A stretch of 64,000 nucleotides of DNA from JASLBX01 sp036374175. Its GTDB lineage: Bacteria; Actinomycetota; Actinomycetes; Jiangellales; Jiangellaceae. Location: the NCBI GenBank assembly GCA_036374175.1, contig DASUUH010000062.1, positions 36,744 to 100,743 of the forward strand, given 5' to 3'. Positions 52,315 through 61,938 of the stretch are shown here, piece by piece. Position 1 is the stretch's first letter, and the number at the start of each line of letters is the position of its first letter. The notes beneath the pieces were generated by a model. The model was not told where the DNA came from and ran no database searches. It saw only the letters and a program-made list of their open reading frames with translations. The position numbers and the translations under genes are program-made.

Positions 52315-53963
52315 GCGCAGTGGTCAACGGCGCCGGCAAGCTCGTGAGCTGGGTCGACGACCGGGTAACGACCAACAACTGGCTGAAGCGGAACATCCGC
52401 AAGGCCTTCCCTGACCACTGGTCGTTCCTGCTTGGCGAGATCGCGCTCTACAGCTTCATCGTCATCCTGTTGTCTGGCGTGTTCCTCACCCTCTGGTTCA
52501 AGCCGTCGATGGCGCACATCATGTACGACGGCGCGTACGCGCCGCTGCGCGACGTCGGCATGTCTGAGGCGTTCGCATCCACGCTCGAGTTGTCCTTCGA
52601 GGTGCGCGGCGGGCTGCTGATGCGGCAGATCCACCACTGGGGTGCGATCATCTTCGTCGCCGCGATGTCCGTGCACATGCTGCGCATCTTCTTCACCGGA
52701 GCATTCCGCAAGCCGCGTGAGATCAACTGGGTCATCGGGGTGTTGATGCTGGTTCTCGGCATCACCAACGGCTTCACTGGTTACTCGCTGCCCGACGACC
52801 TGGTGTCCGGAACCGGCATGAGGATCATCGAGGGCGGCATGCTGGCGATCCCGATCGTCGGAACGTACCTGTCCTCGTTCATCTTCGGGGGTGAATTCCC
52901 TGGCGACGACGCGATCTCCAGGTTGTACGTCCTTCACATCTTGCTCGTGCCGGGGCTGATCCTGGCTCTGGTGACGATCCACCTCATCCTGATCTGGTAC
53001 CAGAAACACACCCACTGGGGCGGGGCCGGCAAGAGCAATCAGAACGTCGTCGGGTACCCGCTGTTCCCGATCTACACCGCCAAGGCGGGCGGGTTCTTCT
53101 TCGTCGTGTTCGGCGTCATCGTCCTGATGTCCGCGACGATCCAGATCCTTCCGATCTGGCTCTTCGGACCGTACGACCCATCGGTCGTGTCGGCCGGCAC
53201 CCAGCCGGACTGGTATGTCGGATTCCTGGACGGCGCGCTGCGAATCATGCCGAGCTGGGAGTTCTATATCGCCGGCTTCCCGATAAGCCTCAACGTGCTC
53301 GTCCCGTCCGTGCTGCTGCCCGGCATCATCCTGACGCCCTTGATCCTGTACCCGTGGATCGAGCAGTGGGTCACCGGCGACAAGCGCGAGCACCACGTGC
53401 TGGACCGGCCGCGCAACCAGCCCGTGCGCACCGGCGTCGGCGTCGCGTTCATCACGTTCTACATGTTGCTGTGGATCTCTGGCGGCAACGACTTCGTCGC
53501 CACCATCTTCGACGTGCCGGTCATGTGGATCACCCGGTTCATGCAGGCCGCCGTGATTCTGCTGCCACCGCTGATGTTCTGGGTGACCAAGCGCATCTGC
53601 CTGGGCCTGCAGCGGCGCGACCGGGACCGGGTGCTGCACGGCGCGGAGTCCGGTGTCATCGTCGTCAGTCCGGAAGGGGAGTTCGCGGAGGCCCACGCAC
53701 CCCTTGCGGACGCGACGGCGTACCAGCTCACCGCGCATCAGCGCCAGGTGCCGTTCGACCTCGGGCCGGAAACCGACGAGTACGGTATCCCGGCGCCACG
53801 CCGCCGCTCGGCGGGGGTGCGCTCGCGACTGTCGAAGTTCTACTTCGGCGACGTCATCCCCAAGCCGACCCGCGACGAACTCGAGATGGCCCAACACGAC
53901 GGGCACGGAGCGGGTGAGCCGGGCAAGGAGCGCGAGATCGCAACCGGCCCGCACGCCGAGTGA
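52311..53963 (+). CDS. qcrB: Cytochrome b subunit of the bc1 complex
   Basis: 550 aa, with eight to nine membrane helices. Heme-ligand His pairs lie in QIHHWGAIIFVAAMSVHMLRIFF and HILLVPGLILALVTIHLILIW. The quinol-oxidation loop has PDWY (GTQPDWYVGFLDG), as in other actinobacteria. A C-terminal cytoplasmic extension of about 130 residues is also typical. ATG overlaps the qcrA stop. QcrB of this family is the target of imidazopyridine inhibitors in mycobacteria. Confidence 0.96.
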   Translation: MSAVVNGAGKLVSWVDDRVTTNNWLKRNIRKAFPDHWSFLLGEIALYSFIVILLSGVFLTLWFKPSMAHIMYDGAYAPLRDVGMSEAFASTLELSFEVRGGLLMRQIHHWGAIIFVAAMSVHMLRIFFTGAFRKPREINWVIGVLMLVLGITNGFTGYSLPDDLVSGTGMRIIEGGMLAIPIVGTYLSSFIFGGEFPGDDAISRLYVLHILLVPGLILALVTIHLILIWYQKHTHWGGAGKSNQNVVGYPLFPIYTAKAGGFFFVVFGVIVLMSATIQILPIWLFGPYDPSVVSAGTQPDWYVGFLDGALRIMPSWEFYIAGFPISLNVLVPSVLLPGIILTPLILYPWIEQWVTGDKREHHVLDRPRNQPVRTGVGVAFITFYMLLWISGGNDFVATIFDVPVMWITRFMQAAVILLPPLMFWVTKRICLGLQRRDRDRVLHGAESGVIVVSPEGEFAEAHAPLADATAYQLTAHQRQVPFDLGPETDEYGIPAPRRRSAGVRSRLSKFYFGDVIPKPTRDELEMAQHDGHGAGEPGKEREIATGPHAE

Positions 53964-53978
53964 TGACAGCGTGAGGTC

Positions 53979-54023
53979 TTCCCCGCGCGGCCCGAGCCGA
54001 CAGGTCTGGGTAGGGGCGGGGAA
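53979..54023 (+). terminator. Possible terminator of the ctaE-qcrCAB operon
   Basis: TTCCCCGC (53979-53986) and GCGGGGAA (54016-54023) pair perfectly but across a 29-base loop. An alternative CGAGCCG/CGGCTCG pairing overlaps. It lies 15 bases after qcrB. Confidence 0.35.
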
Positions 54024-54101
54024 CCCTCGCGCCCGGCTCGTTGTCGGAGTGCCGGGATAACGTGTCGTCGTCGGTAGGGAAATCACGAGCGGGGGTCACG
54101 A

Positions 54102-55031
54102 GTGTCGCGACGTGGGTGGGCGCTGTTCCTGGCCATGGGAGTGATCTGGGGTATCCCATACCTTCTGATCAAGGTCGCGGTGGAGGATTTCTCTCCGGCT
54201 GCGCTGGTGCTGGGGCGCACGGCGATCGCAGCGGTCATCCTGGTCCCCATCGCCGCCGCCAAGGGCCAGCTACGCCCGCTGCTGCCATACTGGCGGCCCC
54301 TGCTGGTCTACACCGTCATCGAGATCTGCATCCCGTGGGTTCTCCTCGGCTACGCCGAGCAGACCCTCTCAAGTTCGCTCACCGGGCTGCTGGTTGCCGC
54401 CGTCCCGCTCGTCGGTGCGCTGCTGGTGTGGATCACCGGCCACGAAAACGTCGAACGCCGCCGGGTCGCCGGGCTGCTCGTCGGCTTCGCTGGTGTCGCC
54501 TTGCTGGTCGGTTTCGACGTGGGAACGGCCAACGTGGGCGCACTGCTGGCCGTCGCAGGCGTCGCCGTGGCGTATGCCCTCGGACCCCTTCTGCTGGCCC
54601 GTTACCTGTCTCACCTGCCGGCGCTGGGTGTGGTGGCCGCGTCGATCGGCCTGACCGCTATCGGATACCTCCCTGTCGGGCTGGCCCAGCGTCCGGCCCA
54701 GCCGCCGTCTGCCGAGGCCTGGCTTTCGGTCCTGGCCCTCGCTCTGATCTGCACCGCGCTGGCATTCCTGCTGTTCTTCGCCCTCGTGGCCGAGGTCGGG
54801 CCGGCCCGGGCGACCGTCATCACGTACGTCAACCCGGCCGTCGCCATCGTGCTCGGCGTGCTGGTGCTCGGCGAGAGCCTGACCATCTCGATCATGGTGG
54901 GCTTCGCGCTTATTCTGGCCGGCTCTGTGCTTGCCACGCTGCGCGACCGCCGACCGGCCCGCCGGGAGCCCGGTCGCCGCGATGCAGAGCTCAGCGGAGA
55001 GTGCCTGTCCGAGCCGATCCCGGAACCATGA
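54102..55031 (+). CDS. EamA/DMT-superfamily permease
   Basis: 309 aa, ten hydrophobic helices in two EamA repeats (LFLAMGVIWGIPYLLIKVAV and the second half starting near ALGVVAASIGLTAIGYLPVG). PAALVLGRTAIAAVIL and YVNPAVAIVLGVLVLGESLT are typical family blocks. It probably exports a small metabolite; the substrate cannot be predicted. GTG at 54102, and its stop overlaps the ATG of the M15 lipoprotein gene (ATGA). This pair separates the bc1 genes from the aa3 genes. Confidence 0.85.
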   Translation: MSRRGWALFLAMGVIWGIPYLLIKVAVEDFSPAALVLGRTAIAAVILVPIAAAKGQLRPLLPYWRPLLVYTVIEICIPWVLLGYAEQTLSSSLTGLLVAAVPLVGALLVWITGHENVERRRVAGLLVGFAGVALLVGFDVGTANVGALLAVAGVAVAYALGPLLLARYLSHLPALGVVAASIGLTAIGYLPVGLAQRPAQPPSAEAWLSVLALALICTALAFLLFFALVAEVGPARATVITYVNPAVAIVLGVLVLGESLTISIMVGFALILAGSVLATLRDRRPARREPGRRDAELSGECLSEPIPEP

Positions 55032-55957
55032 GGCCGGTAATGTCCAGCAGCGTGCGGGCCGGGCTGCTGCGATCTGTGGCGGTCGGGGCCGCGGCAGCCG
55101 TCCTGGCCGGCTGTGGCACCGGCAATCCGGCAGCGGCGCCGGCCAGCGTCGCTACCACTACGGCCAGACCCGGTTCGGTGCCGTCCGACGCCGAACCAAC
55201 GAACAATCCCTCCCCCACCCGCGCGCCCACTATGATCGCGCCGGCCGAGCCGGCCGTCCAGCAGGGGCGGCCGGCTTGGCTCGGCAGCCGCGTGCTTCCG
55301 TTGCGGCCGGACGGGCTGGGTGAGATCCAGCCCACCCCGCCTGAGCTTGTCGATCGCCGCCTGCCCCCGCCCGAGGCACGCCCCGCCCCCGACGCCTTCC
55401 AAGCCACCGTCGAGCCGGTGCCGGACGACGTCGTGGCCCGCTCGACGTGGTCGTCGGACTGCCCGGTTTCACTGGCAGATCTGCGATATCTCACGCTGAC
55501 GTTCTGGGGCTTCGATAACCAGCCTCACCTGGGCGAGCTGATCGTGCACTCGTCCGTCGCCGGCGACGTGGTCGAGGTGTTCAGCCGGCTGTACGACGCT
55601 CGGTTCCCCATTGAGGAGATGCGGGTCGTCGCCGCGCCCGAGCTCAACGCACCGCCGACCGGCGACGGCAACAACACCTCGGCTTTCGTCTGCCGGCCGT
55701 CGACCGGTGGAGCTGCCTGGTCGCAGCACGCGTACGGGCTAGCCGTGGACGTCAACCCGTTCCACAACCCGTACCACCGGGGCGATGCGGTGATACCCGA
55801 GCTCGCGTCGGCTTACCTGGACCGAACCCGCGACGCCTCGGGCATGATCAGATCCGGCGACGTGGTAACCACCGCGTTCGCGAGCATTGGCTGGCGATGG
55901 GGCGGCAACTGGAACTCGAGTAAGGACTGGATGCACTTCTCCCAGTCCGGCCGCTAG
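55028..55957 (+). CDS. M15-family peptidase lipoprotein (VanY/D,D-carboxypeptidase-like)
   Basis: 309 aa. A signal peptide with lipobox LAGC (VLAGCGTGN, Cys at about 27) and a long Pro/Thr-rich spacer hold it on the outer membrane face. The C-terminal zinc-peptidase domain (about 140-309) has WSQHAYGLAVDVNPF (HxxGxAxD) and KDWMHFS (DxxH). It probably trims peptidoglycan stem peptides. ATG at 55028 overlaps the permease stop, so the two are coupled. Convergent with ctaF (15 bases). Confidence 0.85.
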   Translation: MRPVMSSSVRAGLLRSVAVGAAAAVLAGCGTGNPAAAPASVATTTARPGSVPSDAEPTNNPSPTRAPTMIAPAEPAVQQGRPAWLGSRVLPLRPDGLGEIQPTPPELVDRRLPPPEARPAPDAFQATVEPVPDDVVARSTWSSDCPVSLADLRYLTLTFWGFDNQPHLGELIVHSSVAGDVVEVFSRLYDARFPIEEMRVVAAPELNAPPTGDGNNTSAFVCRPSTGGAAWSQHAYGLAVDVNPFHNPYHRGDAVIPELASAYLDRTRDASGMIRSGDVVTTAFASIGWRWGGNWNSSKDWMHFSQSGR

Positions 55958-55972
55958 CGCCCACCCGCTGAT

Positions 55973-56368
55973 CTAGTGGGCGTGTTCGCCGCGGTAGTAC
56001 TCGTAGACCATGCCGTTGACGGCGATCACGGCCATGCCGGCGCCGATCAGGAACAGCCACCAGCCGAAGACCAACCCCGAGAACACAACCGCGGCCGATG
56101 CCGCACACGCCAGCGGCCACCAGGAGTACGGGCTGAAGAATCCGTACTCGCCGGCAAGCTCTTCGATCTCACCGTCGTGCTTGTCTTCGGGCCGGGGGTG
56201 AACCTTGCGTGATGTCGTCAGCAGGTAGAACGAAACCAGCGCCCCGAGCGCGAAGGTCAGCGTGAGTGCCGTCGTGCCGGTGGGATCTTCGGACATGAAC
56301 CAGTAGATCGGCGTGACGATCAAAAAGAAGACCGACACGACGACGAATACTAGACCTTCGACCTTCAC
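55973..56368 (-). CDS. ctaF: Cytochrome c oxidase subunit IV (actinobacterial CtaF)
   Basis: 131 aa with four membrane helices (about 5-25, 36-54, 82-100 and 104-122). Blocks [22 protein letters not shown] and [21 protein letters not shown] are typical of the actinobacteria-specific subunit IV. It stabilises the aa3 oxidase in the supercomplex. ATG at 56368 overlaps the ctaD stop by 4 bases. Confidence 0.93.
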   Translation of the reverse strand: MKVEGLVFVVVSVFFLIVTPIYWFMSEDPTGTTALTLTFALGALVSFYLLTTSRKVHPRPEDKHDGEIEELAGEYGFFSPYSWWPLACAASAAVVFSGLVFGWWLFLIGAGMAVIAVNGMVYEYYRGEHAH

Positions 56369-58080
56369 GGGCGGCCCTCCACGTCAGGAGCGATGATCTT
56401 TTCCTGGAACTGGCCGCTGGGCACCTGGCTGACCGCGGCGACTTCCGGGTACTTCAGGTCGAATGCCGGCCGCTCGCTACGGATCCGCGGGATCGAGGTG
56501 AAGTTGTGCCGCGGCGGCGGACAGGACGTCGCCCACTCCAGCGAACCGCCCCAGCCCCACGGATCGTCGACGGCCACCTTGGGTGTTAACCGGGTCTTCC
56601 AGACGTTCCATAGGAACGGCAGCGTCGACACGGCGAGGACGAACGCGCCGACGGTCGAGAGCTGGTTGAGGGCGGTGAACCCGTCCTCGGGCAGGTAGGA
56701 CGAGTAGCGCCGCGGCATGCCCTCGACACCCAGCCAGTGCTGGACGAGGAACGTGGTGTGGAATCCGATGAACAACATCCAGAAGTGGATCTTGCCGAGC
56801 CGGTTGTCGAGCATCCGCCCGGTCATCTTGGGCCACCAGAAGTAGAACCCGGCGAACATCGCGAACACCACGGTGCCGAAGACCACGTAGTGGAAGTGCG
56901 CCACGACGAAGTACGAGTCCGACACCTGGAAGTCCAGCGGTGGAGACGCCAGCACGACGCCGGTGAGCCCGCCGAACAGGAACGTGACCAGGAATCCGAT
57001 GGCGAACAGCATGGGTGGCTCGAACGACAGCGACCCGCGCCACATGGTGCCGATCCAGGTGAAGAACTTCACGCCGGTCGGGATGGCGATCAGCATCGTC
57101 ATGAACGCGAAGAACGGGAGGTTGACCGATCCGGTGACGTACATGTGGTGTGCCCACACCGCGACGGACAGCGCGCCGATCGCCAGTGTCGCGTAGATCA
57201 GGCCCTTGTAGCCGAACAGCGGCTTGCGGCTGAACACCGGGATCACTTCGGTGATGATGCCGAAGAACGGCAGCGCGATGATGTAGACCTCGGGGTGCCC
57301 GAAGAACCAGAACAGGTGCTGCCACAGGATCGGCCCGCCACCGGAGGGGTCGAAGACGTGGGTGCCGAAGTTGCGGTCTGCGAACAGCGCGAACAGCGCA
57401 GCGGCGAGCAGCGGGAACGCGATCAGCACCAGGATGGCCGTCACCAGGATGTTCCAAGTGAAGATCGGCATCCGGAACATGGTCATACCCGGTGCACGCA
57501 TGCAAATGATGGTGGTGATGAAGTTCACCGCACCGAAGATCGTCCCGAAGCCGGACAACGCCAGCCCCATGACCCACAGGTCGCCGCCGAGGGCGGGGCT
57601 GTACAGGTCGTTGTTCAGCGGCGCATAGGCGAACCAGCCGAAATCGGCCGCCCCGCCCGGGGTGAGGAACCCGGCCATGATCATCAGCCCGCCGAACAGG
57701 AACAGGTAGTAGCTGAACATGTTCAGGCGCGGGAAGGCGACGTCCGGCGCACCGATCTGCAACGGCACGATGACGTTGGCGAAGCCGATGAACAGCGGCG
57801 TCGCGAACATCAGCAGCATCACCGTGCCATGCATGGTGAACAGCTGGTTGTACATATGGTCGCTGACGACGCCGCCGCCGGGCTGCCACAGCTGCATCCG
57901 GATCAGGACCGCCATCAGCCCCGCGACGAGGAAGAACCCGAACGACGTGGCCAGGTACAGGTAGCCGATGACTTTGTGGTCCGTCGAGCTCATCCACCGG
58001 ACGACGATGTTGCCCTTGCGGTGCGGGCGCCGCGCCGGCTCTGGCGTCGGCGCTTCAGTGCGCTCTAGGTACGTCGTCAC
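56365..58080 (-). CDS. ctaD: Cytochrome c oxidase subunit I
   Basis: 571 aa, twelve membrane helices. Heme a ligand His in [13 protein letters not shown]. The CuB/heme a3 centre has [14 protein letters not shown] (His-Tyr crosslink), WAHHMYVTG (two His) and [12 protein letters not shown]. It reduces oxygen to water and pumps protons through the K and D channels. Its stop and start overlap ctaF and ctaC by 4 bases each, giving a ctaC-ctaD-ctaF operon. Placing ctaD here differs from M. tuberculosis, where it is elsewhere. Confidence 0.97.
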   Translation of the reverse strand: MTTYLERTEAPTPEPARRPHRKGNIVVRWMSSTDHKVIGYLYLATSFGFFLVAGLMAVLIRMQLWQPGGGVVSDHMYNQLFTMHGTVMLLMFATPLFIGFANVIVPLQIGAPDVAFPRLNMFSYYLFLFGGLMIMAGFLTPGGAADFGWFAYAPLNNDLYSPALGGDLWVMGLALSGFGTIFGAVNFITTIICMRAPGMTMFRMPIFTWNILVTAILVLIAFPLLAAALFALFADRNFGTHVFDPSGGGPILWQHLFWFFGHPEVYIIALPFFGIITEVIPVFSRKPLFGYKGLIYATLAIGALSVAVWAHHMYVTGSVNLPFFAFMTMLIAIPTGVKFFTWIGTMWRGSLSFEPPMLFAIGFLVTFLFGGLTGVVLASPPLDFQVSDSYFVVAHFHYVVFGTVVFAMFAGFYFWWPKMTGRMLDNRLGKIHFWMLFIGFHTTFLVQHWLGVEGMPRRYSSYLPEDGFTALNQLSTVGAFVLAVSTLPFLWNVWKTRLTPKVAVDDPWGWGGSLEWATSCPPPRHNFTSIPRIRSERPAFDLKYPEVAAVSQVPSGQFQEKIIAPDVEGRP

Positions 58081-58934
58081 GAGTCGCTCCCCTCGGGCTC
58101 GAACGGTTGCGAGTACGCACCGCGCAGTGGCGCCGGGATCAGCCCGGTCTGGCCGCGGTCGCGAAGCTCCTGCAAGTGTGCTTCGTACTCATCCGTAGAG
58201 ACCACTTCGACGTCGAACAGCATCCGCGAGTGGTAGACCCCGCACAGCTCAGCACACTTGCCCGCGTAGTGCCCCTCGCGGTTCGGCGTGACCTGGAAGG
58301 TATTCGTCTTGCCGGGGATGACGTCCATCTTCATGTAGAACTGCGGGATCCAGAAAGAGTGGATCACGTCGGGCGAATCGAGCTCGAATCGCACCGTCTG
58401 ATCGACCGGCAACACCAGGGTGGGGCGCTCGGTCGTGGTGCCGATGTCGTGGACGTCGCCGTCGACGTAGTTGAACGTCCACGACCACTGCTGGCCGATG
58501 ACGCTGATGGTGATGTCCGGCTCGCCGGATACATCGACGATCTCGTCTTGGTTCTGGACGGTCCAGTAGAACAGGGACGCGATGACCGCGAACGGAGCCA
58601 CCGTGTAGAGGAACTCGATGGGCATGTTGAACCGCGTCTGCCGCGGCAGATCGTCGTTTCGCCGGCGGTATGCCACGGAGGCGAACAGAATCAGCCCCCA
58701 GACCAGCAGGCCGACGCCCAGCGCGGCGATCCAGGTTCCGACCCACAGGTCGCCGATCAGCGGTGTCTCTTCCGTGGCCGGTTCGGGCAGCCCGGCGCGG
58801 CGCCACTGGTCGGCCGCATCGCTCGAGCACCCGCTCAAGGCGACCGCGGCGGCGGCCAGAGTGGCCCCGACGGTGACCTTCCGACGCACCGAGCGCACGG
58901 TGCCGTTTCGACTCAACTCGCAGCGCCCCTTCAC
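58077..58934 (-). CDS. ctaC: Cytochrome c oxidase subunit II (lipoprotein)
   Basis: 285 aa from GTG at 58934, chosen as a start that keeps the lipoprotein signal ([19 protein letters not shown]) short; an ATG at 59006 and GTG codons at 58898 and 58889 are alternatives. Two membrane helices follow (about 65-85 and 110-130). The cupredoxin domain has DVIHSFWIP and the CuA site [12 protein letters not shown]. It receives electrons from QcrC. Divergent from the cysteine desulfurase gene, 116 bases apart. Confidence 0.94.
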   Translation of the reverse strand: MKGRCELSRNGTVRSVRRKVTVGATLAAAAVALSGCSSDAADQWRRAGLPEPATEETPLIGDLWVGTWIAALGVGLLVWGLILFASVAYRRRNDDLPRQTRFNMPIEFLYTVAPFAVIASLFYWTVQNQDEIVDVSGEPDITISVIGQQWSWTFNYVDGDVHDIGTTTERPTLVLPVDQTVRFELDSPDVIHSFWIPQFYMKMDVIPGKTNTFQVTPNREGHYAGKCAELCGVYHSRMLFDVEVVSTDEYEAHLQELRDRGQTGLIPAPLRGAYSQPFEPEGSDS

Positions 58935-59050
58935 GCAGATTTCTCGCGGCGCGCACCGGTCGCCGGCACGGCCGCGAAAGACAAGTTCGTCCTGCGGTGG
59001 CAACATTAGCGGCTGCCGCGAGCGGGCACCCAGGAAGGTGGGCCATTAAC

Positions 59051-60205
59051 GTGCGTGGCGTGGCTAATAGTCTGCGCGGCTACCTCGACGCCGCCTCCAC
59101 CGAGCCGCTGCACCCCGCGGCTCGGGAGATCTTGCGCGAGGCGTATGACACTGGCTGGGCCGATCCAGCCCGGCTGTACGGCTCGGCACGGCGAGCGCGA
59201 TTGCTGCTCGACAACGCACGCGAGATTGTCGCCGCCGCCATCGGTGCCCGCCCGGACGAGGTGTCGTTTACCGCAAGCGGCACTCAGGCGGTGCACCTCG
59301 CCGTGCTCGGGACGATCGCCGCACGCACCCGCACCGGCCGGCACGTGGTGGTATCCGCGGTCGAACACTCCAGCGTGTTGCACGCGGCGGCGAGCGTCCC
59401 GTCCGCCGAAGTCGACCGGGTTCCTGTCGATCGGACCGGGCTGGTGGACCCGGTGGTGTTTGCCGCGTCCCTCCGTCCCGACACCGCCCTGGCCTGCCTG
59501 CAAGCGGCCAACCACGAGGTCGGCTCGGTGCAGCCGGTCGCCGAAGTAGCCATGCTGTGCGCTGAGCGAGACGTCCCGCTGATCGTGGATGCGGCCCAGA
59601 CCGTCGGCCGGCTGGCCGTGCCAGACGGCTGGTCGGTGCTGGCCGCCAGCGCGCACAAGTGGGGCGGACCGCCGGGCGTGGGTGTGCTTGCGGTCCGGCG
59701 CCGGACACGTTGGCGCCCGCCTTGGCCCGAAGACGAGCGCGGCGCCGGCCGGGTGCCAGGGTTCGAGAACGTGCCGGGCGCCATCGCGGCCGCGGCGGCG
59801 TTGCGCGCCCGGCTCGCCGAGGCGCAAGAGCTCAACGGCGTCCATACCCCGCTGGTCGACTGGATTCGCGCCCGCATTCCCGAGCTGGTCTCCGACGTGG
59901 AGGTGGTAGGCCACCCGACCCGGCGGCTGCCCCATATCGTCACCTTCTCCTGCCTCTACGTGGACGGCGAGGCACTGTTGACCGAGCTCGACCGGGAGGG
60001 ATTCGCGGTGTCCAGCGGTTCGTCGTGTACGGCCAGCACACTGACCCCGAGCCATGTCCTGGAGGCGATGGGGGTGCTCACACACGGAAACATCCGGGTA
60101 TCTCTCAGCCGGACGACCACCGAGGAAGACGTCGCCCGCTTCCTCCACGTCCTTCCAGACGTCGTGCGCCGGTTGCGAGCTTCGGCAGGAGTTGACGGCT
60201 TATGA
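59051..60205 (+). CDS. Cysteine desulfurase (NifS/IscS family)
   Basis: 384 aa from GTG at 59051, with GAAGGTGG about 10 bases upstream; an earlier in-frame start would enter the ctaC leader. YLDAASTEPLHPAAREIL at the start; PLP Lys in LAASAHKWGGPPGVG (about residue 206); catalytic Cys in SSGSSCTASTLTPSHVLEAMG (about 325). It removes sulfur from cysteine as an enzyme-bound persulfide. The tusA-like gene overlaps its stop (ATGA), so the persulfide is likely passed to TusA for tRNA thiolation or cofactor sulfuration. Confidence 0.93.
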   Translation: MRGVANSLRGYLDAASTEPLHPAAREILREAYDTGWADPARLYGSARRARLLLDNAREIVAAAIGARPDEVSFTASGTQAVHLAVLGTIAARTRTGRHVVVSAVEHSSVLHAAASVPSAEVDRVPVDRTGLVDPVVFAASLRPDTALACLQAANHEVGSVQPVAEVAMLCAERDVPLIVDAAQTVGRLAVPDGWSVLAASAHKWGGPPGVGVLAVRRRTRWRPPWPEDERGAGRVPGFENVPGAIAAAAALRARLAEAQELNGVHTPLVDWIRARIPELVSDVEVVGHPTRRLPHIVTFSCLYVDGEALLTELDREGFAVSSGSSCTASTLTPSHVLEAMGVLTHGNIRVSLSRTTTEEDVARFLHVLPDVVRRLRASAGVDGL

Positions 60206-60447
60206 CCGAATTGCCAAGTCCGGACCTGACGCTGGACTGCCGTTCCATGCGCTGCCCGCTGCCGGTGATCGAGCTCGCGAAGCGGATCGCCGACGTCGCG
60301 CCCAGCGGCCTTGTGGCCGTGATGGCCGACGACCCTGCCGCGGCAACGGACATACCCGCCTGGTGCCGGTTGCGCGGGCACCTCTACCTCGGGACCGGCG
60401 AACCCGTCGATGGTGCCCCGACGTACCTCGTGCGCCGCTCCCGCTGA
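60202..60447 (+). CDS. tusA: TusA-family sulfurtransferase
   Basis: 81 aa, one TusA (SirA-like) domain. LTLDCRSMRCPLPVIELAKR carries the CPxP motif with the sulfur-carrying Cys18. The rest, GLVAVMADDPAAATDIPAWCRLRGH, is standard. ATG at 60202 overlaps the desulfurase stop by 4 bases, strongly suggesting direct sulfur transfer between the two products. Convergent with the adenosine kinase gene, whose stop directly follows. Confidence 0.92.
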   Translation: MTELPSPDLTLDCRSMRCPLPVIELAKRIADVAPSGLVAVMADDPAAATDIPAWCRLRGHLYLGTGEPVDGAPTYLVRRSR

Positions 60448-61434
60448 TCAGGGACGCAAGGTCTTGACGTGCGGCGCGATGTCCGCAGCCGCGTCCTCGC
60501 CGTAGGTCCTGGCGCAGCGGTCGACTACGTCGGACCGCCCGAGCTCGTACTCCTGCGTCCCGACGTTCTCAAGCACGTAGGTCGCGAGCAGCGAGCCAAC
60601 CTGGGCGGCCCGCTCAAGGTGCAGCCCCCACGCGAGTGCGGCGAGGAACCCGGCGCGATACGCATCGCCCACACCTGTCGGATCCACCGCCCGCGGTTCA
60701 CCGGCTGCCGGCACCCGCACCGGGGGTTCCCCGGCCTGCTCGATCACCGACCCCTCCTTGCCGAGCGTCGTGATCCGCACGCCGACCCGATCGAGCACCT
60801 CGTCGGAACCCCAGCCGGTCTTCTGCTGCAGCAAGGCCGCCTCGTATTCGTTGCTGAACAGGTACGACGCGCCGTCGACCAGGTGGCGGATCGACGCGCC
60901 GTCCATCCACGCGAGCTGCTGCGACGGATCGGCAGCGAACGCGTACGACCGCACCCGGCATTCGTCGGTGTGCCGCAGCATGGCCTCGGGATCGTTGGGG
61001 CTGATCATCACCAGGTCGAGGCCGCCCAGCCGATCGGCGATCGGCCGCAGCTCGATCTCGCGCGCCTCGGTCATAGCCCCCGCGTAGAACGTGGCGATCT
61101 GAGCGTGATCTTCGTCGGTCGTGCACACGAAGCGGGCGGTGTGCCGAACCTCAGAAACATGGACGCTGTCGCAGTCCACGCCATGCCGCTCCAGCCAGGA
61201 CCGGTAGTCGACGAAGTCCTCCCCCACCGCACCCACCAGCACCGGCGCGAGGCCTAGGTTGGCCATGCCGAAGCAGATGTTGGCAGCAATCCCGCCGCGG
61301 TGAATCGCCAGGTCCTCGGCGAGAAACGACAGCGACAACTTGTCCAACTGGTCAACGACGAGTGAGTCGGCGAACCGCCCCTTGAACGTCATGAGGTGGT
61401 CGGTCGCGATGGACCCGGTGACGGCGATGTTCAC
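60448..61434 (-). CDS. adoK: PfkB-family sugar kinase, adenosine kinase type
   Basis: 328 aa ribokinase fold. IAVTGSIATDHLMTFKGRF and IHRGGIAANICFGMANLG contain the substrate-side residues. The anion-hole motif DPTGVGDAYRAGFLAAL near 255-272 includes the catalytic Asp. Position next to the ErpA and cta genes matches mycobacterial AdoK (Rv2202c), which phosphorylates adenosine; another nucleoside or sugar cannot be excluded. GTG at 61434 follows TACACT by 8 bases (leaderless). Confidence 0.88.
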   Translation of the reverse strand: MNIAVTGSIATDHLMTFKGRFADSLVVDQLDKLSLSFLAEDLAIHRGGIAANICFGMANLGLAPVLVGAVGEDFVDYRSWLERHGVDCDSVHVSEVRHTARFVCTTDEDHAQIATFYAGAMTEAREIELRPIADRLGGLDLVMISPNDPEAMLRHTDECRVRSYAFAADPSQQLAWMDGASIRHLVDGASYLFSNEYEAALLQQKTGWGSDEVLDRVGVRITTLGKEGSVIEQAGEPPVRVPAAGEPRAVDPTGVGDAYRAGFLAALAWGLHLERAAQVGSLLATYVLENVGTQEYELGRSDVVDRCARTYGEDAAADIAPHVKTLRP

Positions 61435-61442
61435 GGTCGCCG

Positions 61443-61448
61443 AGTGTA
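61443..61448 (-). promoter_or_regulatory. -10 element TACACT, leaderless adoK start
   Basis: Minus strand TACACT, 8 bases, GTG at 61434; same layout as the PASTA kinase start. Confidence 0.45.
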
Positions 61449-61481
61449 TGACCGTGCCGTCGAATCAGCAGTGGCGGCCCA

Positions 61482-61844
61482 TCAGTGGAACGAGTCGCCG
61501 CAGGCGCACGACCCCGACGCGTTCGGGTTGTCGATGGTGAAACCCTGGCGCTCAATCGTGTCGACGAAGTCGATGGTGGCGCCGGTCAGGTACGGGGCGC
61601 TCATCCGATCAACGACCACGTTGACACCGCCGAAGTCCTCGACGATGTCGCCGTCCAGCGACCGCTCGTCGAAGAACAGCTGGTACCGCAGCCCCGAGCA
61701 GCCACCCGGCTGCACCGCGATGCGCAGTGCGAGGTCGTCCCGACCCTCCTGGTCAAGCAGGCTCTTGACCTTGGCCGACGCCTCGTCGGTCAGCAAAACG
61801 GCGCGGGCCACCTGGTCGCTGGTTGCCTGGTCCTGAACAGTCAT
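61482..61844 (-). CDS. erpA: HesB/IscA/ErpA-type iron-sulfur carrier
   Basis: 120 aa. Cluster-ligand cysteines: Cys49 in VQPGGCSGLRY, and Cys113 and Cys115 in ASGSCACGDSFH at the C-terminus. It carries 4Fe-4S or 2Fe-2S clusters to apo-proteins; the Rieske protein and other enzymes in the neighbourhood are plausible clients. ATG at 61844. 47 bases upstream of adoK on the same strand, which has its own -10. Confidence 0.94.
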   Translation of the reverse strand: MTVQDQATSDQVARAVLLTDEASAKVKSLLDQEGRDDLALRIAVQPGGCSGLRYQLFFDERSLDGDIVEDFGGVNVVVDRMSAPYLTGATIDFVDTIERQGFTIDNPNASGSCACGDSFH

Positions 61845-61938
61845 ATCGCTCCTGCCCTCGTCTCAAGGTGCGGTCTTATCCGTCGAACGCGCGGGACGTG
61901 CCTGGCATTCCGACGTCTCTACCCATAGTTACACACGA

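Noticed and set aside
52248..54086. Long minus-strand open frame antisense to qcrB
   Set aside because: Composition is His/Asp/Arg-rich as expected from the antisense frame of a membrane protein; no domain and no ribosome binding site.
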